Assembly (NCBI GenBank): GCA_023228985.1
Contig: JALOAC010000001.1
Coordinates: 109,406 to 173,405, forward strand
Length of the DNA: 64,000 nt
Reading direction: 5' to 3'
Origin: Thiopseudomonas sp.
GTDB taxonomy: Bacteria; Pseudomonadota; Gammaproteobacteria; Pseudomonadales; Pseudomonadaceae
A program made the translations under genes and the position numbers. Under the pieces are notes generated by a model. It searched no databases, was not told the origin of the DNA, and saw nothing but the letters and a program-made list of their open reading frames with translations. Of this stretch, positions 18,603 to 27,605 are shown piece by piece. Numbering within the stretch: position 1 is the stretch's first letter; every line of letters begins with the position of its first letter.

Positions 18603-19876
18603 TGCGCATACAAATTAGCGGTGCACGCCTCATTGATCCTGCCAGCGGCATGGATCAGGTTAGCGATGTCTTTATTGAGCAAGGCAAAATCATTGCTATT
18701 GGGCAAATGCCCCGCGGCTTCTCGACCGAACGACTTATTGATGCGCAGGGATTGATTACCGCCCCGGGCCTAGTTGACATCAACGCTGCCCTGCGTGAGC
18801 CAGGTTATGGCCGTAAAGGTAATATCGCCAGCGAAACCCGTGCTGCTGCCGCAGGCGGCGTTACCAGCCTGTGCTGCACACCTAACACCAAGCCTATTTT
18901 GGATACTCCAGCAGTGGCCGAGCTTATTTTAGATCAGGCGCGTGATCATGGCTCGTGCAAGGTGTTTCCTCTCGGTGCATTTAGCCAAGGCTTAGCCGGT
19001 GAGCAGCTTGCTGAACTGGTTACCCTGCGCGACGCTGGTTGTGTGGCTTTCACTAACGGCCTTAACAGCTTCACCAACAACCGTTCGCTACGCCATGCCT
19101 TAGAGTACGCCGCCACTTTTGACCTCACGGTGATTTTCCACCCACAAGATCGGGATTTGGCTGAGGGCGGTATTGCCCATGAAGGACCGATGGCCAGTTT
19201 CCGTGGCTTAGCTGGCATTCCTGAAACAGCAGAAACCATCGCTTTAGCGCGTGACCTACTGCTGGTTGAACAAAGCGGAGTTCGTGCTCACTTCAGCCAA
19301 ATTACCACCGCACGTGGTGCACGACTGATTGCCAAAGCGCAGGCTCGAGGCGTACCGGTCACCGCAGACGTAGCTATGTACCAGCTGATTCTCACTGACG
19401 AAGCCTTGATGGACTTCTCCAGCCTTTATCATGTGCAACCACCCTTGCGCTCAGTCGCTGACCGCGAAGGCCTGCGTGAAGCCGTACGTTCAGGCGTGAT
19501 TAGTGCCATTGCCAGCCACCACCAACCTCACGAAGCGGATGCCAAACAAAACCCCTTTGCTGACACAGAACCCGGAATTAGCAGCATTGAGTTACTGCTA
19601 CCACTGGCATTAAGTCTGGTCGAGGAAGGCGTTTTCGATTTGCCAACAGCACTGGCGCGACTCACCAACGGCCCCGCCTCTGCCATGCGCCTCAACGCCG
19701 GCACACTGAACGTTGGCGCTAATGCGGACATCGTTATTTTTGACCCCCAGGGGCAAACTCTCGTCGGTGAAGACTGGTACTCCAAGGGTGCAAACTGTCC
19801 ATTTATCGGCCACTGCCTCCCGGGTGCTGTGCACTATACTTTGGTCAATGGTCGCATCACCCACAAAAGAGCCTAA
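18602..19876 (+). CDS. pyrC': PyrC', dihydroorotase-like structural partner of PyrB (metal site lost)
   Basis: 424 residues, amidohydrolase fold of the long DHOase type. Active enzymes carry Asp-x-His-x-His-x-Arg-Glu-Pro; here residues 59-67 read DINAALREP, so both zinc-binding His are replaced (Asn61 and Ala63). This is the state described for Pseudomonas PyrC', which is catalytically inactive but required for assembly of active PyrB. Other landmarks such as CCTPNTKPILDTP remain. A functional dihydroorotase should be encoded elsewhere. It overlaps the pyrB stop by one base and is followed by a strong terminator. Confidence 0.95.
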   Translation: MRIQISGARLIDPASGMDQVSDVFIEQGKIIAIGQMPRGFSTERLIDAQGLITAPGLVDINAALREPGYGRKGNIASETRAAAAGGVTSLCCTPNTKPILDTPAVAELILDQARDHGSCKVFPLGAFSQGLAGEQLAELVTLRDAGCVAFTNGLNSFTNNRSLRHALEYAATFDLTVIFHPQDRDLAEGGIAHEGPMASFRGLAGIPETAETIALARDLLLVEQSGVRAHFSQITTARGARLIAKAQARGVPVTADVAMYQLILTDEALMDFSSLYHVQPPLRSVADREGLREAVRSGVISAIASHHQPHEADAKQNPFADTEPGISSIELLLPLALSLVEEGVFDLPTALARLTNGPASAMRLNAGTLNVGANADIVIFDPQGQTLVGEDWYSKGANCPFIGHCLPGAVHYTLVNGRITHKRA

Positions 19877-19902
19877 ATTTAACTTTTTTATAAGCCCACC
19901 AC

Positions 19903-19956
19903 GCCCAGCTTGTCAGATGTATTACTCTTTATCTGACAAGCTGGGCAATGGTTTTT
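19903..19956 (+). terminator. Strong rho-independent terminator after pyrC'
   Basis: GCCCAGCTTGTCAGAT (19903-19918) pairs perfectly with ATCTGACAAGCTGGGC (19931-19946) across a 12-base loop, followed by AATGGTTTTTT. The 16-base-pair perfect stem is unusually long. It isolates the pyr operon from the envelope operon that starts 210 bases downstream. Confidence 0.9.
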
Positions 19957-20155
19957 TGCAGCCAAGTTACGCCTAACCGCAACATGACACCTCACTATAG
20001 TGCTCATGCACAACCCATAACACCAGCACCCTGCTACCTAAGCAAATGACTCCTAACGGGAAAGCATGCTTTTCTTTCGCAGAAAAAATCACTTGCAGCA
20101 TCTAAATATTAAAGTAGTATCAAAAACCGATTAAATGCTATCAAAGGACATAATA

Positions 20156-20929
20156 GTGAAGAACACGTGGTTTTTACTCGGCGGCGCGCTCATTTTGCAA
20201 GGCTGCGTGCTAATGGAAAAGCTTGACGACAGCACGGCAGCTCACTTTGATCGCGACAAAGCAATTAGTGAATTGTCCGAAGAAATCTCCACCACGGGCT
20301 ATGATCGCCAAGAACTCATTCCCGGCATAGATGGCTTTTTAAATATGGCCGCCTCACTGCTCGAACGCCAAGCTGCAGTGATGACTGAGTACCGTACCGT
20401 CACTGATAGCCACACCGATGTGCAAGCTTTCCTTGCCGCCAACCGCTCCATTGCTAACGACCCACAACAACTGCAGCAAGCCATTGATGCGTTTGATGCG
20501 GGCGCAGAAGACCAGGACGGGAAAATCGGTCCAAAGTTACAAAAATACAAACAAGCCACCAGCAAAATCAGTGAAGCCAACGCTAAAATGACTACCGAGA
20601 TTCTGTTCGAGCTGGCTCAGAGCGCAATCATCTTGTCAGAACATTCCAACGAAGTGGCAGCCGCCACTGGATTAAGCATGCTGAGCAGTTTCTCTAAAAA
20701 TAACAATTTCCTCTCCGGACTGAACGCCAACAGCCTCTCCAATAACGCTAACAGCAACAACACAAATCAGGAATCTGAGCCAACCTTAGAGCCTGCAGAC
20801 ATTGGCCAGGCGTTATTAAAAGCCAAAAAACAAATCCAACTGGCTAACAAAGCTAACCGACTGATTGACGTGGACAAAAAGACCATTGCCGCTATCGAGA
20901 ACCTCGAACGCGAACTGGCTGCTAAGTAA
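20156..20929 (+). CDS. Predicted outer-membrane lipoprotein, first gene of an unassigned envelope operon
   Basis: 257 residues from GTG 20156, chosen because AAAGGA lies eight bases upstream; an ATG at 20135 would extend the signal peptide. Signal peptide with lipobox ILQGC, then a mostly helical, charged protein with an Asn/Ser-rich low-complexity segment near residues 180-205 and a Lys/Glu-rich C terminus. I do not recognise the family. Asp at mature position 2 is absent (Val-Leu follow Cys), so transport to the outer membrane is expected. The next gene follows after 38 bases and the run stays co-directional to 28180, indicating one operon. Confidence 0.75.
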   Translation: MKNTWFLLGGALILQGCVLMEKLDDSTAAHFDRDKAISELSEEISTTGYDRQELIPGIDGFLNMAASLLERQAAVMTEYRTVTDSHTDVQAFLAANRSIANDPQQLQQAIDAFDAGAEDQDGKIGPKLQKYKQATSKISEANAKMTTEILFELAQSAIILSEHSNEVAAATGLSMLSSFSKNNNFLSGLNANSLSNNANSNNTNQESEPTLEPADIGQALLKAKKQIQLANKANRLIDVDKKTIAAIENLERELAAK

Positions 20930-20967
20930 AAAACACGCACTAGGACAGAAGGATTAGTCTCAGCCTG

Positions 20968-21960
20968 ATGAAAAAATGCATTCTGGGTTCTCAACATAAC
21001 AGCCTAGCTGGTGATGCTGCGCTACCAAGATACCGCGCGCAGTACTTCATGCGCTGGTGTATGCAGAGCTTACTTGCTGCTCTGTTGTTCACCCATACAA
21101 GCCTGTTCGCTGCTGACATGCCTGACTGGGTATTCGCCCCAATCCAGCTCAACACCAGCCGTGTGGTGTTTGCAGGTGCTGGCGAGTCTTATGAAGCAGC
21201 ACAGCTCAATGCTCTGGCAACCCTGATGACTCAGCTCAGCAGCCAGGTGCAAACCAAACAAGACTTAACGCTCAGCAAACAAGCCGGGCAAAGCCAACAC
21301 AGCTTTACCGAGCACACAGCCGTACAAACGCTCACTCTGGATATCAATGGTTTGGAGGTTGTGCAGCAATACCAGCATGCGGGTGAGTTTGCAATTCAGT
21401 TGAGCGTTACCCGTCAGGCCTTGGAGCGCACCCTGCTCGATCGTATCACCGAGCAAACCCAGCTCGCAGCGCCCCACCCGCAACCTAAAAGCACTATCCT
21501 TTGGGCATTGCAAAACAAAAGCAGAATTGCGCAGGCGCAGCGTTACGAGCGCGCACTGGCTGGACTTAAATACGACACCCACACACAACGCCAACAGCTG
21601 CAGCAACAAAGCCAACTCGCTAATCGCGCACTGCAAAATGCAGGGATTCGTATTATTCACCCACACGATCTGCAATCACTCGCGGCTGCTCTAGCCAAAC
21701 AGTTTCCCAGCTCCACAGACGAGCACTTCTGGCTCAAGGTTGAGCAACGCTCCTTCACCGCCAAATCTTCGCAGAACCTACTGCACCGCTTAGTGGTTAA
21801 TCTGAGCCTGCTGGATGCTCAACAACCCTTTAGCCCCTACTTAAACCAAGAAGTTACCGTGATAGGCGCTGGTCGCACAGCGGATGCTGCCGCCCAAGAT
21901 GCCCAAAGAAAACTTCTAGACTATGTTAGCCAAGACTTATCAGTCTGGTTTTTTGATTAA
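20968..21960 (+). CDS. LPP20/FlgP-like exported protein
   Basis: Up to 330 residues. An LPP20-type domain begins with DMPDWVFAPIQLNTSRVVFAGAG and continues through an alanine-rich helix (AAQLNALATLMTQLSSQV) and strands to about residue 165; FlgP of Vibrio and Campylobacter is of this class. A C-terminal domain (about 220-330) has a second helix-strand pattern ending AAAQDAQRKLLDYVSQDL. The signal peptide appears only at MRWCMQSLLAALLF, so the true start may be ATG 21049 rather than 20968; AAGGA near 20949 is too far from either to decide. No lipobox, so it is probably periplasmic. Confidence 0.7.
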   Translation: MKKCILGSQHNSLAGDAALPRYRAQYFMRWCMQSLLAALLFTHTSLFAADMPDWVFAPIQLNTSRVVFAGAGESYEAAQLNALATLMTQLSSQVQTKQDLTLSKQAGQSQHSFTEHTAVQTLTLDINGLEVVQQYQHAGEFAIQLSVTRQALERTLLDRITEQTQLAAPHPQPKSTILWALQNKSRIAQAQRYERALAGLKYDTHTQRQQLQQQSQLANRALQNAGIRIIHPHDLQSLAAALAKQFPSSTDEHFWLKVEQRSFTAKSSQNLLHRLVVNLSLLDAQQPFSPYLNQEVTVIGAGRTADAAAQDAQRKLLDYVSQDLSVWFFD

Positions 21961-21969
21961 GGAAACACC

Positions 21970-23100
21970 ATGCGCAATACATTTATGCTGGCGACCGTGC
22001 TAGTAGTCATCGCAAGCGTAGCAGGCTGTAAAACAGTTCAACCTGCCTCGCAAACCTCAACCTCGCAGCCAAGTAATCGCGCCTCTAGCGCTATAGTCGC
22101 CAAAGGGGCGCATACATTTACTGATAACGACATTCAGGTGCCAGCTTTCTTTAATACACAGGGGCTGGATAACTGCACCTTTAATCCAGCTAACGAAAAC
22201 GAGAGCTGCCCACTGCGCAAACCCATTGTACGTATGTACTTTTCTGGCACTGATGTTGGCGGTGAGGGTCTAGGCGTTGATGCACTGCGAAAGTATGACG
22301 ACAAACAATTATTATTAATGCTGGAAAATCAGTTTGCTGGCATTAACCGTTTCCGCATTATTACGCGCGATGATGATGTTATCGCACAAGAACAACAAAC
22401 ATTCCTTGAACAACAAGGTGCCACTGCTTTAGCTACGCGCGCAGTTCAGCAACGTGTATTACAGCCTGACTTTATCGTCAAAATTGATACCCTACGTACC
22501 GTAAAAAACGAAGGCAGTATCAGCGGCTGGATGGACTACACCCTAGAACTGACAGCAGCGACACTCAACCCCTTTACGCGCGAGCTGATGTCACACCCGA
22601 ACTTGGGCAAAATTCGTGTTAAATCAGAAGACGTGCGCGACCGTAACGAGCTTAAGTACGTCATGGCCAATAACCGCCACGTGACTGGCTTTCGCTACTT
22701 TGATAGCGCTCACGTCAACAGCGTAATTAACGATATGGGCTCACGCGGTATCGATATTTTACTCACACGCATGCTCTCGGAAATGCCGGCCACAGCACAG
22801 GTGCTAGGAATTCGTGACGGACAAGTAAGCTTAGATCGCGGACAAGACGCTGGCGTATTACCCGGCGAAACTATGATTATTTTCCAATACGAAGCAGGCT
22901 TTGTTGAGCCCATTGGCGTGGCGCATGTTAACCCATCGCGCAATAGCGCCACTGGACAAATTACCCGTTGGAAGCAAAGCAGTACTGCACGTGATGTGCG
23001 CAAGAAAAGCCAAAATGCCATTTACCGTCCAGCACCCGGTACCAAGATTTTTGCTGTATCCGTTGGCACGCCTGAAAAATTCTTGGATACACGCACATGA
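21970..23100 (+). CDS. CsgG/FlgT-like outer-membrane lipoprotein
   Basis: 376 residues. Lipobox VAGC after a 19-residue signal peptide. The middle (about 75-190) resembles the CsgG/TolB-N type fold: 'LLLMLENQFAGINRFRIITR' followed by a query for 'EQQ' and 'PDFIVKIDTLRT'. The C-terminal third (VLGIRDGQVSLDRGQDAGVL, near 278) resembles the C-terminal domain of FlgT. A Cys pair near the N terminus (DNCTF and ESCPL) could form a disulfide. The family assignment is by remembered pattern and remains tentative. Start ATG follows AAGGAAACACC; the stop overlaps the next ATG by four bases (ATGA). Confidence 0.7.
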   Translation: MRNTFMLATVLVVIASVAGCKTVQPASQTSTSQPSNRASSAIVAKGAHTFTDNDIQVPAFFNTQGLDNCTFNPANENESCPLRKPIVRMYFSGTDVGGEGLGVDALRKYDDKQLLLMLENQFAGINRFRIITRDDDVIAQEQQTFLEQQGATALATRAVQQRVLQPDFIVKIDTLRTVKNEGSISGWMDYTLELTAATLNPFTRELMSHPNLGKIRVKSEDVRDRNELKYVMANNRHVTGFRYFDSAHVNSVINDMGSRGIDILLTRMLSEMPATAQVLGIRDGQVSLDRGQDAGVLPGETMIIFQYEAGFVEPIGVAHVNPSRNSATGQITRWKQSSTARDVRKKSQNAIYRPAPGTKIFAVSVGTPEKFLDTRT

Positions 23101-24479
23101 GGAAAGCCAGTCTAGCCCTATTGCTTAGCATTTCTTGCTCAGCCATAGCGGATGTCTCCATCTCTAAACAAGGCGATATAGTCGCCGATGTTTGCGTCTA
23201 CGGGCGCGGAGAAACCGCTGTCACCTCGGCTCTGGCAGAAGGCAGCGTGGAAATTCTAGAGTTTATCCGCGGCAGCACGCTCTACGCTGACAGCATGAAC
23301 CAAGAACAGCTGGCAGGTAATCAAGACACCATCAACTGGTTATCGCGCCTGCGCTCTATGCAACAAGAAGGACTGTTTACACAATCACTGCCCGTGACCT
23401 ATTCACGCCCTCGTTTGCAAGGCAGCGACACCTGTTTACAAATTACTCTTGCACGCTCAGCCCGCATGCCGAGCCGTGGCGACGAGGACGGAGCTGACTG
23501 GTCGCAAGCCGAACAAACCGCGACGGTCGTTGTAACCGGTGAAGGCTGGCCAGATCGAAAAAACAACCTTTCTGCCCGCAATGCTGCTGAGTTAGATGCC
23601 CTCAAGCGTGCGGTATCACAAGTAGTAGGGGTGTGGATTAACCAACAGCGCAGCCAGTTTAATTCCTCTGAATTTGGCTTGTTCGACGGTCAAGACAAAG
23701 AAAACCTACAAGAAATCATCTCCCAGCAATTACATACCCGCTCTTCAGGCATGGTCAAAGAATGGACGCTGCTTAGCAGCAAAGACCTAGCTAATAATGG
23801 TGTGGAAGTAACCATTCAGGCGGTAGTTGAGCGTCAACAAGTCATTGGCGCCACCCGCGATATTCTCGCTGCCATTGGCTCACCACGCGTGCGTGTCCAG
23901 GCGCCTGACAGCATCAAAAACACACTGATGGATTGGCTTAGCTCACAAGGAATTGAAGTTGATAATCAGGCTAATTTAGTACTGCACGCCGAAGCTAAGC
24001 TCATAGCTCGGGAAAACAATAGCCGCCTAGTGCTCACCACCATTGTTAAAGACCTGTCCGGCAATCAATATTCGTATTGGGAAAATGACAGCAGCATTAT
24101 TGCCCTACCCAATGGACCAGACGCAGAGCGTAATTTGGTCGATGTGCACCTTGCTGTACCTGAACAAGCACAAGCACTGAAGCAAAGTCTGCAAAAAGGC
24201 TTTACCAATATCGTCTCTCAGGGTGGTTTGGTTCATAAAGTGATCATTAGCCAGCACTATCTAGCCAGCCCTGAAAAAGTTCAGGCGCTGATGGCAACCA
24301 TTGGCGGTGCATCCAACGTGGTTACCCATGCCAATAGCCGCGCTGTCACCGTATCACTGCGTTATCCAGACAGCGCGGGTAATTTAGCTGCCGCCGTTAG
24401 CCAAAGCTTACAACCCATTCTTAGCACCGATTTACCCACAGCGCAGGTGCGCAGCGAATATGAAATTGTCTTTCAATAA
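23097..24479 (+). CDS. Periplasmic protein with FlgT N-terminal-like domain
   Basis: 460 residues. Signal peptide MRKASLALLLSISCSAIA; mature start near Asp-Val-Ser. Two Cys (DVCVYG and DTCLQI) may pair. Residues about 155-245 (EGWPDRKNNLSARNAAELDA then LKRAVSQVVGVWI) resemble the FlgT N-terminal domain, in which gene products of the 'bis-alanine helix, Gly-Val' type precede strands. The C-terminal 200 residues hold two alpha/beta repeats, one with 'VHKVIISQHYLASPEKVQAL'. It overlaps the previous gene by four bases, so the CsgG/FlgT-C-like and FlgT-N-like parts are coupled on adjacent genes. Function unknown. Confidence 0.65.
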   Translation: MRKASLALLLSISCSAIADVSISKQGDIVADVCVYGRGETAVTSALAEGSVEILEFIRGSTLYADSMNQEQLAGNQDTINWLSRLRSMQQEGLFTQSLPVTYSRPRLQGSDTCLQITLARSARMPSRGDEDGADWSQAEQTATVVVTGEGWPDRKNNLSARNAAELDALKRAVSQVVGVWINQQRSQFNSSEFGLFDGQDKENLQEIISQQLHTRSSGMVKEWTLLSSKDLANNGVEVTIQAVVERQQVIGATRDILAAIGSPRVRVQAPDSIKNTLMDWLSSQGIEVDNQANLVLHAEAKLIARENNSRLVLTTIVKDLSGNQYSYWENDSSIIALPNGPDAERNLVDVHLAVPEQAQALKQSLQKGFTNIVSQGGLVHKVIISQHYLASPEKVQALMATIGGASNVVTHANSRAVTVSLRYPDSAGNLAAAVSQSLQPILSTDLPTAQVRSEYEIVFQ

Positions 24480-24500
24480 ACAACATTTAGGATGTTACTC

Positions 24501-25790
24501 ATGAAAAAAACACTACTAGCAGCACTCATTGCTTTTTCCGCTCAGGCTGCCCATGCAGAAGACTTTGATCTGACCGACTTAGTACCCGCACGTGCTGACA
24601 GCAATATTGCTGCCGCCCAAGCCAACGTAACAATAACAGACAATTTGGTCATTGCTGACAACGATAAAGAAGGCGTGCAGGTCGCTCACTACAGCTTGAT
24701 CGAAGACGATGAGGACGGCGTGCGTATGATCCAAGTCGGCAGCGGCACGGGTATTTTGTCTATTGGCACAGCATCTTACCAAACCTACGACAATCTTAAC
24801 GCCACCCTGCTATCCAAGCGTGCTGCCTACAACCGCGCGTTCTTAGTCTCTAAAAAGCAGCTGGTAGAAAACATGCAAGGCTCAGAACTGCGCTGCGACA
24901 CGCTGGCGGACAGCACGCTTAGCGGCATCGATAGCGGTACTGAAAGTCTGGCTAATATCAAAGAAGAAAGTAAACAAGCCTGTTTAGAATCCGTGCAGGG
25001 TTCTTTGGCTGGCTATGTCACCTTTGATGTGCTGGATAACACCGACGACAAAACCGTGCGAGTCAGTCTGATTTCCACCCCTAAAACCCGCGCACAGATT
25101 CGTGGCAATGCCGGTGCAACCGCATTAACCAGCGATCCTAACGCGCTATTCAAGCAAGTCGTAGCCGATGTTAAAAGCGGTGTTCTGCCACCGGTTGGTG
25201 CTAAAGTCATTACCCATGCAGAAACCGGTGAAGTGATTGTTTTAGGTTACGGCTCGGCCATTAAACGTCAAAACTCTAATGCCAACATCCAGCGAAAACT
25301 GGGTGACCAGGCTAAAAAGCAATCACAAACCCTTGCCCGCTCGGCACTGATCAGCACCCTGCAAGGCAGTGAAGTGTATTGGAAAGGTGCATTTGACGAG
25401 AAGCAGGCTGAATTTACCCAGCAGTTTGACTACCAAGACCCCGCCTTAGAAGACCCGCAACAAGCCAACAAGCTGGGCGAAGAACGTACCTCTTTCGTGA
25501 ACCAGTTTAGCGCTTCAGATGCCTACTATGATGTTTCTCAAGGCCAAGTACCGGCAGGCGTAAACACCCGCTCCTTTAATAGTGACGATGGCTACTGGTC
25601 CTACAGTATTGCCGTGTATGCACCGAGCCTCGAAGCGACCGCCAAGCAAGCTGCACGCGAAACTAGCCGTGGTCAAAGCGGTGCCAGTCAAGACAACACC
25701 AAACGCATGAATACCCTCGGCGGACAAAATCAACAGTCTGCCAACCCCAAGGGAGCTTCAGGCGCTGTGTCTAATTCAGGCGATTTATAA
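24501..25790 (+). CDS. Exported protein of unknown function in the envelope operon
   Basis: 429 residues from ATG 24501 (MKKTLLAALIAFSAQAAHAE), chosen over ATG 24492 because AGGAT lies seven bases upstream. Classical signal peptide with AHA-E cleavage. The mature protein is acidic and has two copies of an LPP20-like alpha/beta pattern: 'LLSKRAAYNRAFLVSKKQLV' and 'AKKQSQTLARSALISTLQG', each followed by strands. One Cys pair (RCDTL and QACLE). The C-terminal 40 residues are Gln/Ser/Gly-rich and probably disordered. I do not know the family. Its stop TAA overlaps the next ATG. Confidence 0.65.
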   Translation: MKKTLLAALIAFSAQAAHAEDFDLTDLVPARADSNIAAAQANVTITDNLVIADNDKEGVQVAHYSLIEDDEDGVRMIQVGSGTGILSIGTASYQTYDNLNATLLSKRAAYNRAFLVSKKQLVENMQGSELRCDTLADSTLSGIDSGTESLANIKEESKQACLESVQGSLAGYVTFDVLDNTDDKTVRVSLISTPKTRAQIRGNAGATALTSDPNALFKQVVADVKSGVLPPVGAKVITHAETGEVIVLGYGSAIKRQNSNANIQRKLGDQAKKQSQTLARSALISTLQGSEVYWKGAFDEKQAEFTQQFDYQDPALEDPQQANKLGEERTSFVNQFSASDAYYDVSQGQVPAGVNTRSFNSDDGYWSYSIAVYAPSLEATAKQAARETSRGQSGASQDNTKRMNTLGGQNQQSANPKGASGAVSNSGDL

Positions 25791-26506
25791 TGCTTAAGCG
25801 CACGTTACTTGCTGCGGTACTCTGTGTACCGCAGCTTAGTCTCTACGCGCAAACGCCTAGCAGTGTGTTTGAAAAAGAACTGCTAGGCGACTCCGCGCGT
25901 GTTACCACGAAGAAAGACTTGCCCACCAGCGCATGGAATATTGCCTGTCGCGAAGCGCTAACCTTGCCGTTACAGCAGCAGCTTAGAGAAAAACTTGCGG
26001 CTAAATTACAAGCCAAGGTTCCCGAGCAAGCCAGCTTTATCGAAGCGCATATCGATAACTACAGGTCGTGGAGCCAAGGCACTTGGCTGCACTGCAAGGC
26101 CGATGTCAGCATCATTGATGAAGAAAAAAACCTCGCTGCTTTAGCGGTACGGGCTGCTTGGTTAACGGACTACGAGCAAGACAGAAAAAGTTTAAATGCT
26201 CTGGTTAAGTTTGCCATGCAGCATCCGTTCAGCTCTGCTGATGCCGTCCCGCTGATTGCTAAACTGGCCAACCCTGAACAACAGCTACGTTATCTGGATA
26301 ATAATTTACGCGTTAATTCGTTAACCCTAACCCAAGCACAAGAAGCTGTTTTAACCATATGGGCTAAAGAGCAGCGCTGGCAGGCCATGATTGATTTAGC
26401 GCAAAACTGTAACTCTGTTGAATGTCGCCGCTGGTTGCAGCAAGCAGAACAAGAAAAGGAGCAAGAAGATGCTGAAAAAGCAGATGATCTCTCTAGTTAC
26501 CTGTAG
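25790..26506 (+). CDS. Small exported protein with four cysteines, unknown function
   Basis: 238 residues. Signal peptide MLKRTLLAAVLCVPQLSLYAQ. The mature part has a Cys pair (NIACRE and LHCKAD) and another near the end (QNCNSVECRR), and an extremely acidic, Glu-rich tail (EQEKEQEDAEKADD). Helical in the second half. No family recognised. It starts on the stop codon of the previous gene (TAATG), and the next gene begins inside its last 38 bases, so its level is tied to both neighbours. Confidence 0.6.
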   Translation: MLKRTLLAAVLCVPQLSLYAQTPSSVFEKELLGDSARVTTKKDLPTSAWNIACREALTLPLQQQLREKLAAKLQAKVPEQASFIEAHIDNYRSWSQGTWLHCKADVSIIDEEKNLAALAVRAAWLTDYEQDRKSLNALVKFAMQHPFSSADAVPLIAKLANPEQQLRYLDNNLRVNSLTLTQAQEAVLTIWAKEQRWQAMIDLAQNCNSVECRRWLQQAEQEKEQEDAEKADDLSSYL

Positions 26507-27605
26507 CTTGCTTGGTTGGAATACCTACGCTAATGCCGCAGACATGGATGCCGAGTTCGAGAAGTTTAAACAAGCCTCACGCAGTGAATTCCAAGCCTTT
26601 CAACAGCAAAATGAGCGCGAATTTGCCCAATTTGTTAAACAATGGAAAGACGCCGAGCTAAGCTTTAAAAATGAAATAAGCCAGCACTGGCCAGATGCTA
26701 AGCTGCCCGATCAGCAGCACTGGATTGAATACTCAGATGACAGGCTGCAACGGTTGATTATTGATTATGAAAACAACCAAATAGAGCTTGAGTTACTCAA
26801 TCACCAGCTTTCCGATCAGCAGGGCATTGAATTAATGCGCCAACGCATTGAGCAGCTAAGCAAGAAAACTGTGTATGAGGCCGCTAAAAACGATCCCATT
26901 CACATTAATGCTGGCGTCAGTTTTGAGCAGCACTCCTTCAACGCCATGCAAACCTTACTGTCACGCAACGAAGCTGCTGAGTCAAAAAAAGCACAGCCGC
27001 AGATTCAACGCGCCGGCAAAAAAACCAGCATTACTATTAAACTGCCAGCCGGTACCACGCATAAGCGCGCCCAAGAATTTGTCGAGCCCGCCGCACGTCA
27101 CGCCAGTGAATATGGTTTACCGACAGAACTGGTGTTAGCGGTTATCCATACTGAATCCAGCTTTAACCCCATGGCGCGCTCACACATCCCAGCTTTTGGT
27201 TTGATGCAAATTGTGCCCCAGTCTGCCGGCAAGGATATTACTGAATACTTAACCGGACGCGCCTATCTGTTCACGCCACAGCAGCTGTATAGCTCGGAAA
27301 ACAACATCAAGGCTGGCAGTGTGTATTTGCACCTGCTCAACAGCCGTTATTTCAAAAAGGTTACCAACGACCATAACCGCTTGTTAATGAGCATTGCTGC
27401 GTACAACACCGGCCCCGGTAACGTATCACGCGCCTTAACCGGAACCACCTCGCTGGATGCGGCGGCACGCAAAGCGAACAGCATGACACCGGAGCAGGTA
27501 TATCAACGCTTGTTGCAACATTTACCCTATGCAGAAACCAAAAATTATCTAAAGAAAGTCACCGAACGCCAACACTCTTACGCCAAGTACATGGAGAGCC
27601 AATAA
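26469..27605 (+). CDS. MltC-like lytic murein transglycosylase
   Basis: 378 residues from ATG 26469, preceded by AAAGGAG; the frame is open to 26418 but that lies in the previous gene. An SLT domain at about 205-350 contains the catalytic Glu229 in HTESSFNP, GLMQIVP, and AYNTGPGNV. An N-terminal segment with repeated Phe-Gln helices (FEKFKQASRSEFQAFQQQ) matches the MltC-specific extension. Unlike E. coli MltC it has no lipobox: the signal peptide ends ANA-A, so the enzyme should be soluble in the periplasm. It would cut glycan strands, opening the cell wall for the assembly encoded by its neighbours. Stop overlaps the next ATG region by one base. Confidence 0.88.
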   Translation: MLKKQMISLVTCSLLGWNTYANAADMDAEFEKFKQASRSEFQAFQQQNEREFAQFVKQWKDAELSFKNEISQHWPDAKLPDQQHWIEYSDDRLQRLIIDYENNQIELELLNHQLSDQQGIELMRQRIEQLSKKTVYEAAKNDPIHINAGVSFEQHSFNAMQTLLSRNEAAESKKAQPQIQRAGKKTSITIKLPAGTTHKRAQEFVEPAARHASEYGLPTELVLAVIHTESSFNPMARSHIPAFGLMQIVPQSAGKDITEYLTGRAYLFTPQQLYSSENNIKAGSVYLHLLNSRYFKKVTNDHNRLLMSIAAYNTGPGNVSRALTGTTSLDAAARKANSMTPEQVYQRLLQHLPYAETKNYLKKVTERQHSYAKYMESQ

